Shown here in pieces: positions 60,734 through 64,000 of a DNA stretch of 64,000 nucleotides. Location of the stretch: assembly GCA_907163225.1 (NCBI GenBank), contig OU015322.1:2643001-2707000 (forward strand), given 5' to 3'. Numbering within the stretch: the stretch's first letter is position 1; the number at the start of each line of letters is the position of its first letter. Under the pieces are notes generated by a model. The model saw only the letters and a program-made list of their open reading frames with translations, searched no databases and had not been told where the DNA came from. A program made the position numbers and the translations under genes. This DNA comes from an uncultured Rhodocyclaceae bacterium. GTDB lineage: Bacteria > Pseudomonadota > Gammaproteobacteria > Burkholderiales > Rhodocyclaceae.

Positions 60734-62049
60734 GCGATACCCCTTACGACGAGCATTTCGTCTCCTGGTTCCGGGCGGTCACGCCCTACATCAACGCCTT
60801 TCGCGGCAAGACTTTCGTCATTGCCTTCGGCGGCAAAGCGGTGGCTAGCGAGTTCGCCAAGACGTTGGCTTACGACGTCAATCTGCTGGTTAGCCTGGGC
60901 ATTCGCCTGGTGCTGGTGCATGGCGCCCGACCGCAGATCGAGGAAGAGTTGCGCGAGAAAAACCTGGAATCGATCTATCACCGGGGCTATCGGGTGACTG
61001 ACGCGGCGGCGCTGGATTGCGTGCTAGACGCGGTCGGCAGCGTTTATCTCGAAATCGAGGCCATGCTGTCGCAGGGCTTGCCGAACACGCCGATGGCCAA
61101 CAGCCGCATTCGCGTCATTGGCGGCAACTTCATCACCGGCCAGCCGATCGGCGTACTCGACGGCATCGACATGCAGTACGCCGGCAAGGTGCGCAAGGTC
61201 GATAGCGAAGGCATCAACGCACAACTCGGCCTTGGCAACATCGTGCTCCTCAACTGCGAAGGCCCGTCGCCGACTGGCGAGATTTTCAACCTGCAGATGG
61301 AAGAGGCGGCCGAGGCCGTGGCGACGGCGATCAGGGCCGACAAGCTGGTGTATCTGACCGATAGCACCGGCGTCACCGACAACGGTGGCCAGTTGCTTGA
61401 TGCGATGACGGCCGACGAAGCCTCGCAATTGCTGCGCGACGCCGACTGGCTGTCGGCCGACATCCGGCGTTACCTGCCGTGCGCGGTGCGGGCCAGCCGG
61501 ACCGGTGTTGGTCGGGTGCATCTGATTGGTTTCGAGCAGGATGGCGCGCTGTTGCGCGAGCTATTCACGCACGATGGCGTCGGCACCGTGGTCACCCGCG
61601 AATCGCTGGAGAACATCCGCGAAGCCAAGCCGGACGACATTGCAGCGCTGATCGCGTTGATCGAGCCGATGGAGCAGGAAGGCATCCTGGTTCACCGGCC
61701 GCGCGAACTGCTGGAGCGCGAACTCGATCATTTCTCGATCATGCTGCACGACGGCATCATCGTCGGCTGCGCTGCGCTCTATCAGCATTCGGAACAAGAG
61801 GCCGAGCTGGCCTGCCTGGCCGTCAGCCACGAACATCGCGAATGGGGCTACGGCGAGCAGTTGATGATCCGCATCGAGCAGCGCGCCCGCAAGGCCGGCA
61901 TCAAGCGCCTCTTCGTGTTGACCACGCGCACCGAGCACTGGTTTGTCGAGCGTGGCTTCAAACTTGGCTCGGTGGATGACCTGCCGGCCAACAAGCGCGA
62001 CATGTACAACTATCAGCGGCGCTCCAAGGTTCTGTTCAAGTCTTTATAA
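60730..62049 (+). CDS. argA: N-acetylglutamate synthase (amino-acid acetyltransferase)
   Basis: 439 residues. The N-terminal amino-acid-kinase fold ([37 protein letters not shown]) is followed from about 290 by a GNAT domain ([40 protein letters not shown]). This is the classical ArgA arrangement that starts arginine synthesis and is feedback-inhibited by arginine. The ATG overlaps the pap stop by 4 bases, so coupled translation is likely. Confidence 0.95.
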   Translation: MSDTPYDEHFVSWFRAVTPYINAFRGKTFVIAFGGKAVASEFAKTLAYDVNLLVSLGIRLVLVHGARPQIEEELREKNLESIYHRGYRVTDAAALDCVLDAVGSVYLEIEAMLSQGLPNTPMANSRIRVIGGNFITGQPIGVLDGIDMQYAGKVRKVDSEGINAQLGLGNIVLLNCEGPSPTGEIFNLQMEEAAEAVATAIRADKLVYLTDSTGVTDNGGQLLDAMTADEASQLLRDADWLSADIRRYLPCAVRASRTGVGRVHLIGFEQDGALLRELFTHDGVGTVVTRESLENIREAKPDDIAALIALIEPMEQEGILVHRPRELLERELDHFSIMLHDGIIVGCAALYQHSEQEAELACLAVSHEHREWGYGEQLMIRIEQRARKAGIKRLFVLTTRTEHWFVERGFKLGSVDDLPANKRDMYNYQRRSKVLFKSL

Positions 62050-62080
62050 TTGCCCGCATCAACCCCAACGGAGTTTTCAC

Positions 62081-62353
62081 ATGGCACGTACCGTCAATTG
62101 CATCAAACTTGGCCGCGAGGCTGAAGGTCTCGATCTACCGCCCTATCCGGGCGCGCTCGGCCAACGAGTTTTTGAAAATGTTTCAAAGGAAGCCTGGCAG
62201 CAGTGGATCAAAATGCAGACCATGCTCATCAACGAGAATCGTCTCAATCTGGTCGATGCCAAGCACCGCAAGTACCTGGCCGAACAGCTGGAGAAGCATT
62301 TCTTCGGCGAAGGCGCCGACAAGATTCAGGGTTACGTACCGCCGGCTGCCTAA
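62081..62353 (+). CDS. yggX: Probable Fe(2+)-trafficking protein YggX
   Basis: 90 residues with the YggX hallmarks [40 protein letters not shown] and [20 protein letters not shown]. The family protects iron-sulfur proteins from oxidation and may move iron in the cytoplasm. It lies 31 bases after argA with a CGGAG ribosome site, and is followed by a strong terminator that closes the rsmE-pap-argA-yggX run. Confidence 0.96.
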   Translation: MARTVNCIKLGREAEGLDLPPYPGALGQRVFENVSKEAWQQWIKMQTMLINENRLNLVDAKHRKYLAEQLEKHFFGEGADKIQGYVPPAA

Positions 62354-62373
62354 GCCGCCGGGCTGTCCCAGAA

Positions 62374-62399
62374 AATCCCGCTGCGGCGGGATTTTTTTT
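62374..62399 (+). terminator. Rho-independent terminator of the rsmE-yggX run
   Basis: An 8-base-pair stem (AATCCCGC 62374-62381, GCGGGATT 62386-62393) with a 4-base loop, followed by a long T-run, 20 bases after the yggX stop. Confidence 0.94.
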
Positions 62400-62421
62400 C
62401 AGGTTTTATTCGGGTTCTTTT

Positions 62422-62592
62422 TCAGGCGATTTTGCTGAGAACGTAGAAGACCAGCATGCTGCCGCCCATGGCTGAAGCGGCGAGGATGGCGCTGGTCCGC
62501 TTGAGGCCGCTGGCTTGTTCTTCGATGAACTGCTCCAGCCCGTCGAATAACTCGGGGAAGGCGGCGATGTCGCTATGGTTTTGCTTGTCCAT
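62422..62592 (-). CDS. Small single-pass membrane protein, 56 residues
   Basis: A short gene encoding MDKQNHSDIAAFPELFDGLE, then QFIEEQASGLKRTSA, then a hydrophobic stretch ILAASAMGGSMLVFYVLSKI, a likely membrane helix close to the C-terminus. A strong AAGGAGA ribosome site lies just before the ATG (complement at 62594-62600). The shadow frame across it is Ser/Pro-rich and unlikely to be real. Tail-anchored or single-pass topology is inferred; I know no family. It converges with yggX and shares the terminator region. Confidence 0.72.
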   Translation of the reverse strand: MDKQNHSDIAAFPELFDGLEQFIEEQASGLKRTSAILAASAMGGSMLVFYVLSKIA

Positions 62593-62750
62593 GGGTTCTC
62601 CTTGATCTGCCGATTTGGCGCCTTGGTCATTGCCTCAACTATCGCCAGTGAATATTGCAGGGGCGTGACGTTTTTTTGGCGGATCCGGTTTGGCTTGGTC
62701 GTTGCCCGCTTGCCACCCGGCTTTCCCTGGGTTTGGAGGCAAGCGCAGTC

Positions 62751-62786
62751 CTGCGGTCAACCGGGAAAAACAGGCGAATTTGCAGT
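62751..62786 (+). repeat. CGGTCRACC element, copy 20
   Basis: Core at 62754-62763, then GGAAAAA and CGAATTTG. It lies immediately downstream of the GNAT stop codon. Confidence 0.9.
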
Positions 62787-62790
62787 GTGC

Positions 62791-63240
62791 CTAGAAGCGG
62801 CGAAGCAGCAGATGCCGCCCATCGATATTGCTGTTGCGGATTTCGACAAAACCGAAGTCGCGGAAGCGCCGTGTCTTGGCCGCAGAAACCAGGATGCGCC
62901 CTGTCGGGAAGTTTTGTTCCAGCCACTCGATGCGCGCCTTGATCAGGGCGCGGCCGATGCCTTTGCCCCGCCGCTCGGGGGCGACGGCGGAGAGGTAGAG
63001 TATGTGGGTGTTTGATGCCCAGTCGGCGGCTTTCAGGCCGCCAACGGCCACGATCTGGCCGGCGTCGGTGGCAATGAAAAACTGACGGTAGAACAGGCTG
63101 TCGTCGCCGCGAAGTTCACGCGTGATGCGCTCGGCGCTGTAGCGCTCAGGGTCGCCAAAAGCATTGACGATCAGCGTCACGCTCGCTTCAAGCAAGGCTG
63201 GGCTGCTGGCGTCCAGCGTATCGAGGCGGATTTTTCCCAT
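62791..63240 (-). CDS. GNAT family N-acetyltransferase
   Basis: 149 residues with the GNAT core. RYSAERITRELRGDDSLFYR starts the fold, QIVAVGGLKAADW is the substrate side, and HILYLSAVAPERRGKGIGRA carries the acetyl-CoA binding motif (Q/RxxGxG/A as RRGKGIG). The substrate is unknown. The dispersed element at 62754 lies immediately after its stop. Confidence 0.9.
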   Translation of the reverse strand: MGKIRLDTLDASSPALLEASVTLIVNAFGDPERYSAERITRELRGDDSLFYRQFFIATDAGQIVAVGGLKAADWASNTHILYLSAVAPERRGKGIGRALIKARIEWLEQNFPTGRILVSAAKTRRFRDFGFVEIRNSNIDGRHLLLRRF

Positions 63241-63254
63241 GCCGGCTTTCGGCG

Positions 63255-63488
63255 CTATAAATGCTGAACCTGGCGCAGGTGGTGACTGTTTTCCGCTGCA
63301 CGGCGGGCCGATTCACGGTTGATTTCGGATTGTTGCCGACCGAAATCGTCGCGTTCCCGGCGGGTCCTGGATGCCGCTTCGATGCTGCGCAGGCAGCGCC
63401 AGCGATGGCCCTGGCGGGTGGGGAAAAGGCGCATCAGGGTCTTTTCATGATGCACACGGCAGCAATAGCAAAACAGCGTTTCCGTCAT
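63255..63488 (-). CDS. Small Cys-rich protein, putative zinc ribbon
   Basis: 77 residues from ATG 63488. The N-terminal part has three cysteines and two histidines (FCYCCRVHHEKTLMR) and a later cysteine in GHRWRCLRSIEAA, compatible with a zinc-binding ribbon. The C-terminal half is charged and helical (RRERDDFGRQQSEINRESAR). I recognise no named family. It is 14 bases upstream of the GNAT gene on the same strand. An upstream extension to 63596 has no ribosome site and is rejected. Confidence 0.65.
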   Translation of the reverse strand: MTETLFCYCCRVHHEKTLMRLFPTRQGHRWRCLRSIEAASRTRRERDDFGRQQSEINRESARRAAENSHHLRQVQHL

Positions 63489-63639
63489 CGCAACCTCGAG
63501 TGTCGAAGATGAAGTGCAGCATGTGCCTGCGATGTTTCGGGAAGATGACTGAAATCCTTTGTCGCAGCGGGATTGCGTGTCATCGCCATGAAACAAGGGC
63601 TTTTTAAACTGACTAGACTGTTACTTTGGGTTCAAGCCG

Positions 63640-64000
63640 ATGAATATCCCGGTCGATGATGAGCTTTTGGAGCTTCGGCGGATCATGGCCGCGGGCCAGC
63701 TTTTTCCTGTCTTTCAGCCGATCCTGGATTTTCGTCTGCGGGCCATTCTGGGTTACGAATCGCTGATACGCGGGCCGGAAGACAGCAAGCTGCATTGGCC
63801 AGTGGCGCTATTTGCCGCGGCCGCCCGACACAATCTGACTCATGATCTGGAGCACGCTTGCCGTGAAGCCAGTCTGCGCGCCTTTGCCGCCCAGCGCCTG
63901 CCCGGCCGTCTATTCCTCAACGTCACGCCGGGTTGCCTGCTCGACGACCGACTGATGAATGGCCATACCCGCGCCTTGCTCAGCGAGTTGGCGATTACGC
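63640..64000 (+). CDS. EAL-domain protein, N-terminal part
   Basis: The first 120 residues are visible; the rest is beyond the window. ELRRIMAAGQLFPVFQPILD and LGYESLIRGPEDS match the start of an EAL phosphodiesterase domain, with ESL in place of EAL (the metal-binding glutamate is kept). RLFLNVTPGCLLDD corresponds to the conserved FINVSP-type strand. C-di-GMP hydrolysis or binding is likely, and the full protein probably continues into further signalling domains. No sensor domain precedes EAL. Confidence 0.9.
   Translation, partial: MNIPVDDELLELRRIMAAGQLFPVFQPILDFRLRAILGYESLIRGPEDSKLHWPVALFAAAARHNLTHDLEHACREASLRAFAAQRLPGRLFLNVTPGCLLDDRLMNGHTRALLSELAIT

Overview
The window is a GC-rich chromosomal segment of a betaproteobacterium, most likely of the Rhodocyclaceae (Dechloromonas / Azonexus / Accumulibacter-like). 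This placement is inferred from protein types and gene order: a tkt-gap-epd-pgk-pyk-fba carbon cluster, DUF3422 and DUF2242 proteins, PEP-CTERM sorting, and a two-domain polyphosphate:AMP phosphotransferase. I ran no similarity search.

Layout. 1-9.7 kb is housekeeping: the end of rsmA, a small secreted protein, a Crp/Fnr regulator next to xthA, a glutaredoxin-like protein, prlC, a DUF2189 membrane protein, a PEP-CTERM protein, purC and a DUF3422 protein. 10.1-13.0 kb is a tight four-gene operon with a J-domain protein and three proteins I cannot assign. 13.0-19.2 kb holds a lipoprotein, two membrane proteins, an intact-looking IS1595-type insertion sequence, a periplasmic beta-carbonic anhydrase and nhaA. 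19.7-42.4 kb is one long plus-strand cluster for an extracellular contractile injection system (eCIS, Afp/PVC-like): tail terminator, sheath, two tubes, DUF5908 protein, LysM tube-linked protein, VgrG-like spike, PAAR tip, gp25, two large baseplate proteins, tape measure, AAA+ ATPase, plus two unassigned structural-type proteins. Its last gene is a 1068-residue DUF4157 protein whose C-terminus carries a zinc-deaminase signature (HAE and PCxxC), a strong candidate for a toxin payload. 42.9-45.5 kb holds a degenerate-cyclase/FHA protein with a (PT)16 linker and a multi-spanning membrane protein of unknown role. 45.8-53.8 kb is the minus-strand cluster tkt-gap-epd-pgk-pyk-fba, followed by a lipoprotein and fbp. 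55.7-64 kb contains a PAS-GGDEF-EAL protein, a thioredoxin-like protein, an rsmE-pap-argA-yggX run, small proteins, a GNAT acetyltransferase and the start of an EAL protein.

The least expected signal is not a gene. A short element, core YRCGGTCRACCGG followed by two A/T tracts about one helical turn apart (GGAAAAA, then AAATTT), occurs about 20 times in both orientations. It is spread over the whole window, between genes and inside reading frames including tkt, epd and the tape measure gene. One pair forms an inverted repeat between pgk and pyk. The architecture resembles DNA uptake sequences of Pasteurellaceae and Neisseriaceae. An uptake signal is my leading inference; a dispersed repeat or protein-binding site is the alternative.
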